From assembly GCA_003952965.2 (NCBI GenBank), contig CM025851.1, positions 4,880,055-4,944,054 of the forward strand: DNA of 64,000 nucleotides, given 5' to 3'. Both the position numbers and the translations under genes were made by a program. This stretch comes from Morella rubra (taxonomy: Eukaryota > Streptophyta > Magnoliopsida > Fagales > Myricaceae). Below are positions 11,901 through 24,769 of the stretch, one piece after another (position 1 is the stretch's first letter; every line of letters begins with the position of its first letter). The notes below the pieces were generated by a model. It did not search any database. It had not been told where the DNA came from and saw nothing but the letters and a program-made list of their open reading frames with translations.

Positions 11901-13719
11901 ACTTGTAAGCAGATGCTAAAGAATCAAAAAGTAAATGAAATGGATAACAAACCTGGTGAGGGAGACAAGATGGACTTGAGAATTTGGAAGGATTCTTCTG
12001 AATAGCCTTTTCCAGTATAGCATGCAGTTCCATCTCTTCTTGCAACTGCTGCTGCAATCTTTGTACCTATCATAAAGGCCCATCCATTTGGGGAAATATT
12101 AACCACGCAAAGCTGCCTTTGATGATAGCTATCTAACATAACTAGCTCAAACATGATCCTTCTTCTATGACAGAGTGTGTGCTCATAAGCTGTGATAAAA
12201 TCTGATAACAGGAAATTCTCACTAATCATGTTTGAAGACTGGCAAACTAATTCTACATTGATGCCAATCTTGAAGAAAGAATTTAAGATGCTTTTGAATG
12301 GCTGAAAAGCCTGGACTACATCTTTGTTCCAACACTTGCCTTGAAGCACTAAACACCATGTTTCTTTTTTAAAGCTGTCTCAACTCTCCATTTGGTCTGT
12401 TAGGTACCTATTAGGTTATTAGATACCTGCGAAGATATCATCCTTACTCAAGAGTATGTATGTCCTTTTAAAAGTGCGGAAAAGAGCTGAAGAAACAGAA
12501 GTTAACTATCAAACCACTAACAGAGCCATATGTCCACCGTCTATGACAAGCACTATTTTTAAAGTTGCATCTCCCAAGCATGACTTTCAACACTCCCACC
12601 CTCAAGATTCACTTCTTCACATATTAGAATGACAAGTGCTCCTATTGTCTTCCCCTTTTCTCTACAAAAGCCTCTGGAGCAATGAGAATTTTGACATGAC
12701 ATTCCACTCATACTTAACAATACAATTAACCTTAGTCATAAACACATCTAACCATGCAAATGGTTATCTCTAGAGCATGCTCCCCATCATCCGACATTCA
12801 ATTGCCACATTATAATACAAGAGACTACTAAGTAAAATTGAAACTTCCAGCTCAGTTATCACCCATAGCTTCCTTTCAAAACCACTTTATTCATACAATA
12901 TCCAAAAAATATATACAGGGCATCCAGCTTTTAGAGCTTAATTGCACAACCCCAAACATATGGAAAAACATATTCAATGGAATAAGCACAAAATTTTTTG
13001 TAATGCCACCTCAAAGAGATGGGAAAAGAAGCTTACATCCTGTTCAAGTTGGAATCTGGAAGGATAATCAGTGGTTCTTTTAGTGCATGATCCAAGGCTT
13101 CCAGTCTCCTCTCCAAGATTGCTCTTCTAAAGATTAAAGAAACCACCATATGTACTTTCAAAAAATATACAAGTTGCCCATTACAACAAATGTTATGTAC
13201 CATAATCAGTGATTCAAAAGGTTAATAATCTCGTAAGAAACAACAGTTTCAAGCTGAAAGTAAGTTAAGGCTTATGATGAGACTAGTATTTGATGTAGAA
13301 CAAATTCACACCATCATATCAGCAACAAAGAGAGTTGCAATGGATTGACAAGCAAAGAAGAAGAACCTTTTTCCCCAATTGCATTAACCATATAGCCCAA
13401 TATTTTGTAGCCAAGATTTGAAGACAATACCCCATAAAAAAAAAGCCTCACCAGTGCTCACCTCTAAGGAAGAGTTATCGCTCCGAATTTGATCCACAAA
13501 ATGTACTTCTAAATCAAAATTACTGTCGGCAGAATGCGATGGTTCACAAGGAGGATCTCTTCTGTAAAAGTCGCAACCGCAAACAATAAAAAGAAAGCCA
13601 TGGGCGGAGACCTAAAAAGCAAAAACAGAGAGAGAGAGGAGCTCCATATGTAAGCAAAGAACATGAATGCCGCATGCTTACCGGGTAAAGGCAGATTGCA
13701 TAACTAGTGAGTTACGCAT
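5910..13719 (-). CDS. Leucine-zipper/DUF547 protein (MIP1-like ternary complex factor family), 12 coding exons
   Basis: The rebuilt coding exons, 5' to 3' on the minus strand, are 13719-13682, 13561-13462, 13126-13037, 12066-11953, 10971-10786, 10182-10054, 9828-9308, then one copy of a duplicated exon pair (8806-8707 plus 8569-8510, or 7946-7847 plus 7709-7650), then 6635-6543, 6456-6337 and 6227-5910. Every intron is GT-AG and the phases close to 622 residues. Residues about 70-155 form a coiled coil typical of the MIP1 leucine-zipper domain (VQRLQQQLQEEMELHAILEK). Residues about 260-290 carry the conserved HPNQLSEEMV motif. DUF547 spans about 385-520 (KLAFWINLYNALIMHAYL, AAYTVGGHSFSAAAIEYV), followed by the family's usual tail. 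Homologues are plant-specific and poorly characterised; some bind MADS-box partners. The ATG at 13719 is chosen because its exon joins in phase. The duplicated exon pair is the oddity. Assignment is from motifs only. Confidence 0.9.
7575..8173. repeat. Copy A of an identical 599-bp tandem duplication carrying two DUF547 exons
   Basis: Positions 7575-8173 match 8435-9033 base for base as far as I can see, at an offset of 860 bp. The block contains a 100-bp exon (7847-7946, residues ALVEQ...IMH) and a 60-bp exon (7650-7709, AYLAYGV...LMQK) of the DUF547 gene, both with intact GT and AG sites. Confidence 0.9.
8174..8434. repeat. Diverged spacer between the identical blocks, related to 7185-7574
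   Basis: The spacer starts CTGTCACAG exactly where copy A ends. It aligns imperfectly with intron sequence at 7185-7574 (shared AAGAACTAATA, TTTGTCTATCT and CACCTGCCATGTTAG). It also contains CTTGCGGGCTCTGC (8278-8291) and GGTGACAGAGGGGAG (8347-8361), which also occur inside the coding exon at 9308-9828. It therefore looks like a mosaic of old intron and exon pieces. Confidence 0.65.
8435..9033. repeat. Copy B of the 599-bp duplication (second exon pair)
   Basis: This is an identical copy of 7575-8173 and carries exons 8707-8806 and 8510-8569. In transcript order it comes first, directly after the 521-bp exon at 9308-9828. Either exon pair alone keeps the frame; both together do not (see findings). 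Confidence 0.9.
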
Positions 13720-15720
13720 CCTGTGATTAAGGGGTTTGGCGTTTATCACGAAAAGCACAATCTGAAGTTCCGCAGAAACTGTGGCCTCTGGTACAAGAAA
13801 CTATGATGCCCATGTGCAAACAAGCATCATAAACCGCGTAAATCCACTTCAAACATCAAATAGCTGGCTCTTTTGCATCTTGAATGGGAAATCTAAAAAA
13901 AAAATGTCATAGAATAACTTAAAATGACGGGGAATAATGAGATGGAGAATCAAAGGGAAAATACTGTGACACCTGTGAATGTTGTAGTGAGGACAAACTC
14001 GCTCATGAAGAGCCAGCTACCAGTCATTATCAACACAACCATACAAATTACCAACCCAACTTGTGACACCAATCAATGTCCATTGCAATTTAAAACAACC
14101 AACAAATCTTGCCAGAAATGAAAGAACAGAGAAGGAGAAAAATAAACCAAACAAGAACGTGCATGACATTTATTAACCAGTTATATTTTGACTCCATGGA
14201 ATTCAGAGCTGAGCAAAAAAGCAATAAATTCAACAGCTTATGAGGACTGATTGTCTCCGCAAAGGAAAAAGGTGAAATGACCAAATCAGGAGCAAAATGG
14301 CTTTCCGCACATAGATAGGACACTCAAATGCAAAAAAGAAAAAAGAAAAAGTGGGATATCTCCTTACCTACCATGGAAGTCAAAAGTTGCTTCGTTGTGA
14401 AATAAAAGTACAGAATTTCCCAATCATACCCTCAGGAAGTCTTTAAAAGTTGATTCGGGAAGCGGATCAGTTGCTTTTTCCCCCTTCTCTTTCCCTTGAC
14501 GGCTTTAAGATAAAAACGAGAAATTATGGCTACGTTGCCCTACAAGCAAAAATACCGAAGTTTCACACACCTCAGTATATCAGATAGAAAGCTTGGGGTT
14601 TCTATGCGCTTTGAAAAGTGAGTTGGGTGGCCAGAACAACTCGAGAAATGCAATGGGTTGGGTTTGCAAAGCCATCCATCCAATCTATGGAACGTGACGA
14701 GAAGTAAATCACCCATAAATGTGAAGCAACAGAATGATCCAAAGGCAGATCTCAGTGGTGCCTGTTACCAAAACGAACCCGCTCTTCTTCCCTCTAGTTG
14801 TTTTACACTCGAATCTGACTCAACACACCCAAAACAAATACAAGACAACAGACAACAGAGACCCACTTCCCCCACTTTTTGGCCGAATACAAAACAAAGT
14901 TTCAGAATGCATAAACCTAACCTAAAAATTCGAACACGGTGAGGAAGAGCGATTTGAAAACTAACCTGTCCCTGACTTAAGAGCCCATTTCACAGAAACC
15001 AGTTATACAGCGGAAAGGTGAAGGCCCTTGAGGCAATGAAAGCTGTGGAACAAAAAGAACGAGGAGAATCCCAAACAGCCAAAAAATGACCTTACAAGAA
15101 CATTGGACATCAGGCACCGAAAAAGATCCTCAAAACAAAAACAACTTGAAAAGGAAACCCCAAATTTGAAAATGCGTCTCTCTTTTCCTCTCTCTCTCTC
15201 ACGTGCAAATCAAACATAGACACTAAAAAAGTTCCAACTTTAGGTAATGTCAACGACTCAACGGGACATAGTGTCACATTTTCGAACTCAAGCATTCAAG
15301 AGAAGGGGAAAACGACAAAGAAGCAGTTGAGTTGATCATCTAACAAAAAGACCCAGTAAGATGGATTTCAATTTTCAAACCACGGAAAACAAAACAAAAC
15401 AGAACAAAATAGGGAAATTTACAGGCACTAGAATCCAGAACTGCTTCCAAACATGAAACAACTACTACTCTACTACTAAAGAAAGCTTAGAACAGCCTAT
15501 TCAGTTACCTTTATTTGGATAGATAACAATATTCGCAATAAGATAATACAGAAATGGCGCGTTTTGTGTCTGCTTGTGCGCAGAGCTTAGTGAAGCATGA
15601 GAGTGATGCTTTTAGTCAGAGCTCGCTTGGAGCCGAAGACGCAAATAGACACTGACACACGAGTCTCTCCATAAATTCAGATTTGTGTTCAAAATTTTGA
15701 AAACCCCCGTATTGTTTTTC
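13720..15720 (-). other. 5' leader and upstream region of the DUF547 gene
   Basis: No long coding frame is seen. The DNA is A-rich on the plus strand, like the introns of the downstream gene, so it probably holds untranslated exons and introns and then the promoter near 15.6-15.7 kb. No TATA box stands out clearly. The short open frames (for example 13924-14121 and 14658-14942) match no family I recognise. Confidence 0.4.
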
Positions 15721-18379
15721 ATTGTTAAATGATCGAGAGATATGCGTCTGCGTAGAAATGCGTGAAGAAAAGCACATTGCCGCTACCGCCACCGGCCCTC
15801 CGGTCGTACGTACAAATACGACAATGATGTGGCAGCCGCGAAAAAAAAATAAAAAAATGAGAAGTGTAAGATGGACAATAGACGTCCCAGTTATGATTTT
15901 CTTTAATCTATTTACTGTTCGCTGTCGTGTGGTCCAGCTTTCTTTTTCTGTATGCTTCGGAATTGCTTCCCTATGTAGCGACTGGCATTCACCGTCCCAC
16001 TAGACTTTGGTTTTCCCGCCAAGTCTAATTTTTTGCTCAGAAAAAAAAATAGCCACCCACGAGTAGACAATTTCATCTTTGATTACTCTTCTGAAATTTT
16101 GTTAATAAATTATCTTCTCTAAACTTCTTGAAATTTTAAATTCAAAATCAGGTCAAATGAAATTTTAAGAATTTCTTACAGGTTGGAAGTTAGGTATCTG
16201 ACAATTGACTAAACAGTGATTAGAGCTCCATCAACGCCAGAGAAGACAAGTTGTACTGAGAATTTGAATACATGAGTAAAGTCATAATTAATCCTTTATA
16301 TTTGGATAAAAATTAAATAACTCTTATAATTTTCAATCAAATAATTTAATATTTATAATTTTTAAAATTTATCAATTTTTGTCTCTCTGTCTAAATCAAA
16401 CAGAAAAATATAAAAAAATAACTAAAATATTTCTCCAAAATAAAATTATTTAAAATATTTAAAAAATTCATTAAAAATAAAAATTAATATTTTTTAAATA
16501 AAACTATTGAAACTCTATTTTAATAATCTATTTATTTTTATTTTATTTCTTATATTTTAATTATTTTTATTTATTTTTTAAAATTTAATTTTAGAAAGAC
16601 ATTTCGAATTTTGTATGATTTTTCGTCGAACTTAACGACAAGATTTCGATCAAATACAAGGAGCTAATATGACTTTACCTAATAAATATACGAATGGAAC
16701 TTCGTAGCTTTGACTTATCCCAAAGGGATTCGGAAGTTCAATTACAAAAAAAAAAAAAACTCAAATTAACGAGTTTTTGGTCAACTTTTTGTCTAGCCAA
16801 CCAATGCATGTGTTGGTTGAGCTGCGTTTGACCATTCTGTTAGATCCCACAGCAGATGGTGTTTCGCTTCCAAAATCTTGGGATTTAAAAATTTTGAAAA
16901 TAAGTGTGAAGATAGATTAAATTTATGAGTCTTAAATTATTTTTAAAAAAAAAAAATTATTTATTTTTTTATCAAATACAAATTAATAACTTTACCTAAT
17001 AAATATACGAATGGAACTTCGTAGCTTTGACTTATTGAAGGGTTTATCGGAGTGAAATCGTTCTGAACGAGTAGCCAATCGGTCTAGCCAACCAATGCAT
17101 CTTGGCACCGGACAAGTTAGAAAGGCAGATGGTATCAAAAGGAAGGGATCCTAGAAAACACAAAAAAAGAGAACTAATGATCTGCTCGGAGAAAAGAAAA
17201 CATGAAATAAGACAATGATCCGTTGAGTTTATCTTAGAACTTGCATTTTTGTTTTTCGTTCTGGTCTAGCTCATTTTAGAGTTGAAATCGGTAATTTTAT
17301 TAAAAGGGTGTGCAAAGCATAACTTGGCACCTAATCATGCACAGAGGGTTCTTCTATGGCGTTTGGTATCAGCCCGGCAGAGTGCTCTGACAAAGGAAGT
17401 TAGCATGTATCATCAAATAATGTTTATAGATAAGGTATACTATATTAATATGTATTTAACTTTCACCCTTCAAGAAATTACTCAGTAACTGTATAATTTG
17501 CTGACTAAAAGTTCATGGGATTACGAATTTGGGAGTTAATGGGCAGTGTCGTAAATGTGTAATCATGTTCTTGGGGTTTCAAGAACTGTCGGGATCCAAC
17601 ACTGATTTCCCAGAATCATCTGATAATCTCGTCGCAAAAAATCCTAGCCAGGAGTTCATCTTTTGTATAAAGTTGGAACTTGGAGATTCTTCCCCATATT
17701 GCTCTGCTTCGAACTTGATGCTTTCCGAAAGAGAAGAGTGTTTATTAAAATTCATATAATAACAAAAATTGGATCGAAAACCGTAAGCAACGTTGACAAA
17801 ATTCATGAAAGTGATTTTCTAAGATGGGTTTTAAGGTACTCTTTCAACCTCCTATGATCTTCTCATTTTTTAAACAATCTTTTTGAGTGAAAAAATACAC
17901 TTGAAAGCACTCAATTAGCACAAACAAAGGGGCCTCTAGCATCTACCTCTACTGGTGAAGGGTTTTATTAGAAGTCTGACATGAAAGCACTAAACTGGAT
18001 GTTAAACCTGAAAGCACTAGAGTAGATGTTCCACTAGAGACTTGAATCCAGAAGTGAAGAAATCAAAATTTGAGCCTCAAGCATTCTTCTTTTAGGTTGA
18101 AAAAAATGTGCCAATGCGTTTGAATCAGAGAATAAACAGAGCAGGAAAGGTCAAAAAGAAAATTGCTGCAGACTGTATTAGTATAAGTTCAAAACGATTA
18201 TTTATTTAAATGGCAATAAGCAAAGCTAAATAAGAAATATTTACATGAAGGAAGAACACTGTCATAAAAGTTATACTAAGGTAGAGTAAAAAAAACGCCT
18301 ATCAGAACTCATTTCTCTTACCCTGTGCACATGCTATTGCTCTATCCTGTACCGTTTCAACTATAACTTCCGACTTCAC
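15721..18379. other. AT-rich intergenic region with a spaced direct repeat
   Basis: The very AT-rich stretch 16270-16620 has no coding signal. A 45-bp sequence is repeated at 16674-16718 and 16991-17035, and GTCTAGCCAACCAATGCAT recurs at 16791-16809 and 17082-17100. Short frames at 17282-17488 and 17529-17759 are not recognisable. The last few hundred bases are probably the 3' untranslated region of the hAT-derived gene. Confidence 0.5.
16674..17100. repeat. Spaced direct repeat (317-bp offset)
   Basis: The block starting TTTACCTAATAAATATACGA is identical over about 45 bp at 16674 and 16991. A second shared block, GTCTAGCCAACCAATGCAT, follows each copy. The offsets differ (317 versus 291), so the intervening DNA has gained or lost bases since the duplication. 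Confidence 0.75.
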
Positions 18380-20607
18380 TTAGAATGGCTCCTTCTTGGC
18401 TTCTCTATTGGAAGGGCCTGCACCATCAAGGGTCCGTTCAGCACGGCGTGACTTTTTCCTTGAAAATTGAACACTTCGAGACGCAGTCCCTACTGCTTCG
18501 TTGACAACCCAATCATCCATAGGATCGATCTCCGGAGGAATGATGTCAGGGTTCATGCCTGACAGGAACTGCTGTAGCTGCAGATTGTAATGGACAAACG
18601 CTAGATCATGCAATCTCCGTTGCTCGATAGGATTCCTTCCAGTTGTGAGCAGCTTCTCAGCCAAACTCCTCTTAAGTGCGTATCTCCCAGCACCGTCACA
18701 GTTCTGGCTCAAAATCCGGATGGCAAATCTCTGCAGCTCTGGACATTGTACTCCATAGTAAGACCACCACTGGGCTGCAGTTGAATAAATAAATATTAAA
18801 TCTTGGTTTCCGAGTGACTTAAATTAATCCAAAGGTCAAGGAATCTGAAGACAGGATATAGAGCACTTATACCAGGAGGGAGACAAGTTCTTTGACGAAG
18901 GGAACTCCCCTCTTCAAAACTATCTCTAGCATGTCTATACTCCTCAAGTTGTTTGGATATCAAATCTTGAATTCTCGAATCTTGTACCAAACGGACGATG
19001 GAGCTCAAAAGGCCAAAGGCAACCTCGGGATCACCACAGAAATCATTTGAATAAAAGAGACTTGGGTTTAAATAGTACCCTGCAGCATGGATAGGGCTAT
19101 GGAGATGGGCGTCCCAGATCTTGTCAATCACTTGCCAAATTGGCATGTACAGGGCTTTCTTACTATTAAATTCCTCCTTAATTGTCTCCTTTACTTGATC
19201 CATTGTTTCATATATGTACCCCACTTGTGGTTTATCAGCCTGATTGATCAAACGTAGAACACGCACCAGTGGTATAGTTGCTTTCAAGGCAATCCCGGCA
19301 CCATTCCAGAAAGACTGACCTCTGACCAAATCAGCTACCCTCTTTCCCTCTGTTCTAGAAGCCCAGATTGATGTATTCCACTCAGATGAGGCAAACATGT
19401 CCTTTAAATTCTGCTCTTCAGATACAATATTCTCTAGAGTTGTAAAGGGCATTGCCGCTCTTGTTTTGGAGGGCATGATTAGGTCACGGCCAAGAGTATG
19501 TTTCTTCAAGAGATTTAAAACAGGTTCATGCCCATAAATAAACTTTGTAATGGTCTTGGCTTCAGTTAATGTCCCTGAGATAGACACAATCATCCCAATC
19601 TTCTCTAGCATAAGCTCAATGCAATGGGATGCACTCACAGTCCAGACCACTCTCGTGCACCGATCCTTGAATTGCTTGCCCACATCTCCCACCCAACCCT
19701 CTGTAGAACATGCCACCACTTGAACTACATTGTCGATGCCGATCTCCTCAATAATTCCTTCCAACAATAACTGTAACTTATCAACATCACCAATGAAAGA
19801 CGTAACGTCAGAGGACCGAAGATAAACAGCACCCATTGGGCAATCCACCAAAAAATTAACAAGGTGCCGACCCTTTTCATTAATCCATCCATCTAACAAG
19901 ATGCTACACCCAGTGCTTGCCCATGAAGTCCTAATCTTCCTCACACACTCTTGCATCTCCCTTACCTCCTCTTGAAGGATCCACCCTTTTAATTCCTGAC
20001 AACTAGGGATTTTGTACTCCATCTGACCATGACCAAGGGTGGCATTTATCATCCTTTTAAAGCTGGGAGAATTAGCAGCACTGAAATCTATACCTGTTTC
20101 ATAGAAGAATCTAGCAATGCATTTTTGGGGTTCTCTTGATAATGAATCTTTTCTAGTTTCAGCATTGATGGCTGTTGGAGAACCTATACTTCCATCGGGT
20201 AAACTAGCAATGTCTGTCAGATTGGCTTCCAGGGCGGAGTTCATATCAACATGCCTCACAAAAGAAGAAACGCCATCTTGTGTGGTGTCTTGCTTATTGT
20301 GCTTAACACTATTCAAGTCAGGACAACAATTTCTCTTCCGAGGAAGATTTTGAGAACAGAGTGTCCCAACTTCCTTGGAAAAACTTTCTGTTTTCCTTTC
20401 AAGTAAACTGTTTCTAAACAGTTCCTCCACATTTTGAGGAGCATTTTCACAGGGGGTAACATCACCACGTATACCTCCTAAGTGGCACTTTAGACGGAAG
20501 AAACTGCTGACAACCTTACCACAATAATTGCATTGAACTCTAACCTTTTTCTTATCAAGAGCTGTACCATGATCATGGACATTGATGGAGCACTCGTTAG
20601 AAGCCAT
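18380..20607 (-). CDS. hAT-transposase-derived BED zinc-finger / DUF659 / hAT-dimerisation protein
   Basis: There are two coding exons, 20607-18873 and 18774-18380, joined by a 93-bp GT-AG intron, giving 709 residues. The ATG at 20607 is the first ATG in the frame; the open frame upstream of it has no ATG. A BED-type zinc finger has apparent ligands C26, C29, H42 and C53. DUF659, the RNase-H-like transposase core, covers about 165-320 with the first Asp motif LLDGW (D239). The place where active hAT transposases carry the second Asp (usually TDN) reads ACS here (C300). The C-terminal hAT dimerisation region starts near QWWSYYG (580-586) and includes HDLAFVHYNLQLQQF. Serine- and Lys-rich tails follow. 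No terminal inverted repeats or target duplications were found around the gene. The likely reading is a domesticated nuclear DNA-binding protein; a decayed transposase is the alternative. Confidence 0.88.
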
Positions 20608-23600
20608 TTTTTCTCCTGTTTTGGCTTTAAAATTTAACAAGACGTCCTGGAAATTCCGATCTGTACATCAATTGTTCTCACTGAGCTTGGCCTGCAGAAC
20701 CACAATTCTAAAATATGTAAAGACATAACAAGTAAGGGGGAAAGATCCTTCAGAGTTTCCAGCAAAGAAAGTGATAATGATTCGGTTTCCACTTAAAGTC
20801 AGATGCAAAGATTCTATTCAGCAGTTTTACTTGATAAAGATGAATCTTTCAATCATCACCTGTTCTGAAATTGAAGAGATCCAAAAGTGCATGAACTCAG
20901 TGAAACTGCAGTTGCCAAGACAAAAAGTCGAGAGACAAAACTAAGAGAGGTGGAAAATCACTGCAAAAAAAAAAAAGGTGCAGAGCTACCACATATGTTG
21001 GGGGAATGGCAGACATTAAATCTTACAATAAGATATGTTGCAGTTGGCTGAATACCTCAGGAGTTCTTAACATTTTCAAGAGTAGAATATAAATTGAGCA
21101 AGTCATTCCCATCGTTTGTGGACATTTGGAAGTCCAAAAAAGAAGACAAAAATAATATAATGGTCATTGCAATAACGATGGTAATATTACACCAACTTTT
21201 GATGTTGTTGAGAGTGTCATGATGTCAGTGGCAGTAAAACAAGTTGTGATGGGGGTGGTGGTGGTGGTTGTGATGTTGCTGGTAGTGACAGCAATGGTGG
21301 CAGCAAATTTGGTGGTAACCAATGGCTGCAGTAGCAGTAGTAACAATAACTCCAGTAATCGTATATAGTATAGTAATACCGGTGATAAGAGAGTGGTAAT
21401 GCTGATAGAATTTGTATAATGATTGTACCATTGAAATTCTGGGGATATAGATGCTTGCCTTGGATTCAACAGCAGTTCCACTGCAGTAGCAGTAGCAATA
21501 ACTCCAGTAATCGTATATAGTATAGTAATACCGGTGATAAGAGAGTGGTAATGCTGATAGAATTTGTATAATGATTGTACCATTGAAATTCTGGGGATAT
21601 AGATGCTTGCCTTGGTTCAAAAGTTCACAGCATGCTTGCAATAACACTCTCAGTAACCAAACAAGGAAAATCAACATATGCAAAATGCCATTTCAAAATC
21701 CCACATCCAAACACTTTGTCCAATGTCTTCAAAACTCTTTCACAGTTTTCACAAAAACACTTCTGCTACCTAAACTACTATGATCATTTTAGGTTGCCTA
21801 ACTAATCTATCCCTCCTTTTTTCACCAAGAAGAGTTCATGGGAGGGAATCATTTATCTTGGGTTCTGATATGGAGCTACACAAGCCACGAGTAGAGGACA
21901 CAAAGCAATGAAGTTATTGTAGATGCTTGAAGCCAAGAGAAGATGACTTCAAAAGAAAAAGGAAAGGAAAGGACAGAAAAAACCCACAGAGTAAAGAAGG
22001 TGATGAGATGATTTGGCACATCGAAATTTCATTCTGCTTGTCCTTCTGAAACACAAATTTATGGAATCTTCTCCAACATAAGGATCTTTCTATCCTAAAA
22101 TATCTTGAGGAGGTCCAATTTCAGGCAGAATAACGCATTCACATACTCCAGGAAATTGTGTAGGTGACAACACTTGTAAACAATGACTCAAAGCAAGCCT
22201 AAGTCTGTAGTGCCTCCAATTTGGAATTCAGACAAGATAAAGAACACAGTAGTGCAAGCATAGCAATGGTGATGAAACAAGTGAAATTATTTCATCTGTA
22301 CACCCACTTATTTGGTGAGATGAGAAAATAGCAAAGCAACAAATTGAAATGAATCAAACAATGAAACCTCGATCTCTTCTAACATATCAAGTTTCTATTA
22401 TCCTGCATCCTGTAACCAATCTAAGGAATGCAGCCTCTCATTAAAACTTCTAGTCACAGTCACATTTCAATCTTACATGTATCACTGGGGTAGGAACTGC
22501 CCCCTTCTGGCCGATTGCCAGCAATTTTCCATGGCTGAACTGATAGGCATCAGCTGTCAGAAAGCATCCCCTGAAATTCCAACCAAAGCAAGGCCACTGA
22601 ACTGTGCCACACAGAAAGTGATCAGTCAGTTGCCGATCAACATCAAAGCTAGAAGGAAAAACCACAAAAAGCTCTTAACTTAGACTACCAATATCTTACA
22701 ATTACTAACATCAAAACCTATGAAAACAAACATAAGAAACCAAATATCAGTTTTTCTGTTGTCTGCTTAACTTTCTAAGCAAAATGATATCACATCAGGT
22801 CAAAAGATAAGCAAGAGTAAAGATGATAATATCTCTATGGTTTACACTTATTGGCTTTTAAGACCCTTGTTTCAAAATCAGGCACATCAATACTCCCATT
22901 TTGGGACTTCTAAAATCAAGGACCTTTGTCCAATCATACTGTTAGAAAAATCTAAAATGACATTATACCTCTTCAATAAAATATTTAAAGAAAAAAATAA
23001 CATTGACCCCGGTTTTCTGTCCCCCTCTATTTTCCGACCTAGGAGTATTCTCCTTCCATGCAGTGGGGGATTGACAACTTCTCTAATTTGTTACCTAAAA
23101 TGGATCATCCAATTCAAAAAGACATAGACACAATATGCAGGTCCTAACACATTCAGTGTTGCCCGTGTAAATTACTTCACAATGTAGGTCTTACGACTGT
23201 ATATGCATATTGTGTTTTTTCCCTCTCTTAAGTTAGACCATTCAATTTGCACAGCATATTCAAGAGGATCCTAAGCCTATAGAGGGTTGGAAGCGCATTG
23301 GTCATGGGGTAAGGTATTCCCCTCACCTAACTACCAAGTTCACTGGGGTTGTTTTCTCTTCATAAACTCAATTTGGTGGTTCAAAGTCTTGTTTGGCAAT
23401 TTTTTATTATATTTTAACAAGAAAATATAACCTACCATTTAATTTCGCAGATCATGCTAGTGACAAATTAGTCATTCAATTTAAACATTTTTCAATCAAT
23501 TTTGCCACTGTAATCCATTTGCAGCATATCTTATTGATTTAAGTGTTAAGAGAAATCAATTTTTAATCAGTTTTTCTACAAGAACTACTTTTACCGCAAT

Positions 23601-24358
23601 CCACATTGAAGTTCTTCATTTTTTTTTTCATAAAATCTGACTAGTAAATTTTGTGTCACAAAAAGCACTTTCACTCTTGAGTTCTCAAACGAAACTTTCT
23701 CATTTTCTTTTTCCCAAACATGATTTTGGACTACACCCACTTTTCTCCAGAAAACTCAATTCAAACATGCTAGCGTCTCATCAATAATAATTGACAACCC
23801 TACTAGTAATCAGAGATCTCGTATTAAGGCAATGACAGATGCAGGAAACCCATTTATATTTCGCATTTCCAAAAAATAATTCAGCATGCAACGAGGAGAG
23901 AAACGAACAATGAGGTACGAAGAAGGGGGCTAAAATGACACCAGTTTATGAATGTCCATCTACATATTAGACCTGACTAAGAATTTTCATTAAGTAATTA
24001 ACCATGCATTCAAGTTATTAACAACATTATACTAACAAAAACTGGTCTACGAGAAAGAGAATCCTTTTTCCAAAAGCCAGAGGGTGGGGAGATTGCTTTT
24101 CCCGGCTACTCCGGTTCCAGAAAAAATTAGACAAATTAAGGTGGAAAAAAATCCAAAAGATCGTATAGACAGCAAACCATTGGCTTAGAATCCTCTTTCC
24201 TGTATTGATAACCAAAGGGGCGAAACATAAATAGTTCGAATCTCAGTTCGAAATAAGAAAATACACAAAAAAAAAACGTAGATTAGAAGGACTCCATCAT
24301 AAATCAAGTAAACACATATATAAACTATCAACAATAAATTAATAAGAAAGGAGAAGCA
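20608..24358 (-). other. Probable long 5' leader intron region of the hAT-derived gene
   Basis: A good acceptor (TTCTGCAG ending at 20692 on the minus strand) lies 85 bases upstream of the ATG. Candidate donors lie at 24365-24729, so a leader intron of about 3.7-4.0 kb is plausible. The region contains a tandem duplication at 21326-21617 and no recognisable protein. The Thr/Ile/Val-rich frames at 21164-21683 only read that repeat. Confidence 0.4.
21326..21617. repeat. Two-copy tandem repeat, 152-bp offset
   Basis: A segment of about 138 bp containing TCCAGTAATCGTATATAGTA is present at about 21326-21465 and again at about 21478-21617, nearly identical. A GTGGTGGTGG-type simple sequence (about 21247-21300) precedes it. 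Confidence 0.85.
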
Positions 24359-24769
24359 AAGCTTACTTTGAGGGAAGTCGCAAAGCTCAAGTCTTGAAAC
24401 AGAAGGACCAACAGAAGGATCACACTGTAAAACAAGGGAACAAAACATATCAAAGCTATACAATAAAAATGAAGAAGAAAGGAGAAGAAAGCCTACCTTC
24501 AGGGAAGCAACAAAAGAAAAAAGAAGGAGAAGGATCCCATTAAAAAAAAAAACAAACGAAAACAACGAATCATAGATATATACTAACAAATGAACAGGAA
24601 CGGAGGTTTGAAAGGCTACCTCAAGGAAAGCCATAAAGCTCAAGTCCTGAGACCGACACAGAAAAGAGAAGGATCCCAATATACAACATACAAAACGAAA
24701 CGAACAAGAACGAAGGTTTGAAAGTCTACCTGATCAAGAGAAGCTATGAAGCTCAAGGTCTTGCGACAC

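Noticed and set aside
17282-17759. Possible retrotransposon or exon fragments
   Set aside because: The short frames lack any motif of reverse transcriptase, integrase or gag that I can see.
21164-21683. Overlapping Thr/Ile/Val-rich and Tyr/His-rich frames
   Set aside because: They translate a tandem duplication and a GTGGTGG simple sequence; no family resemblance.
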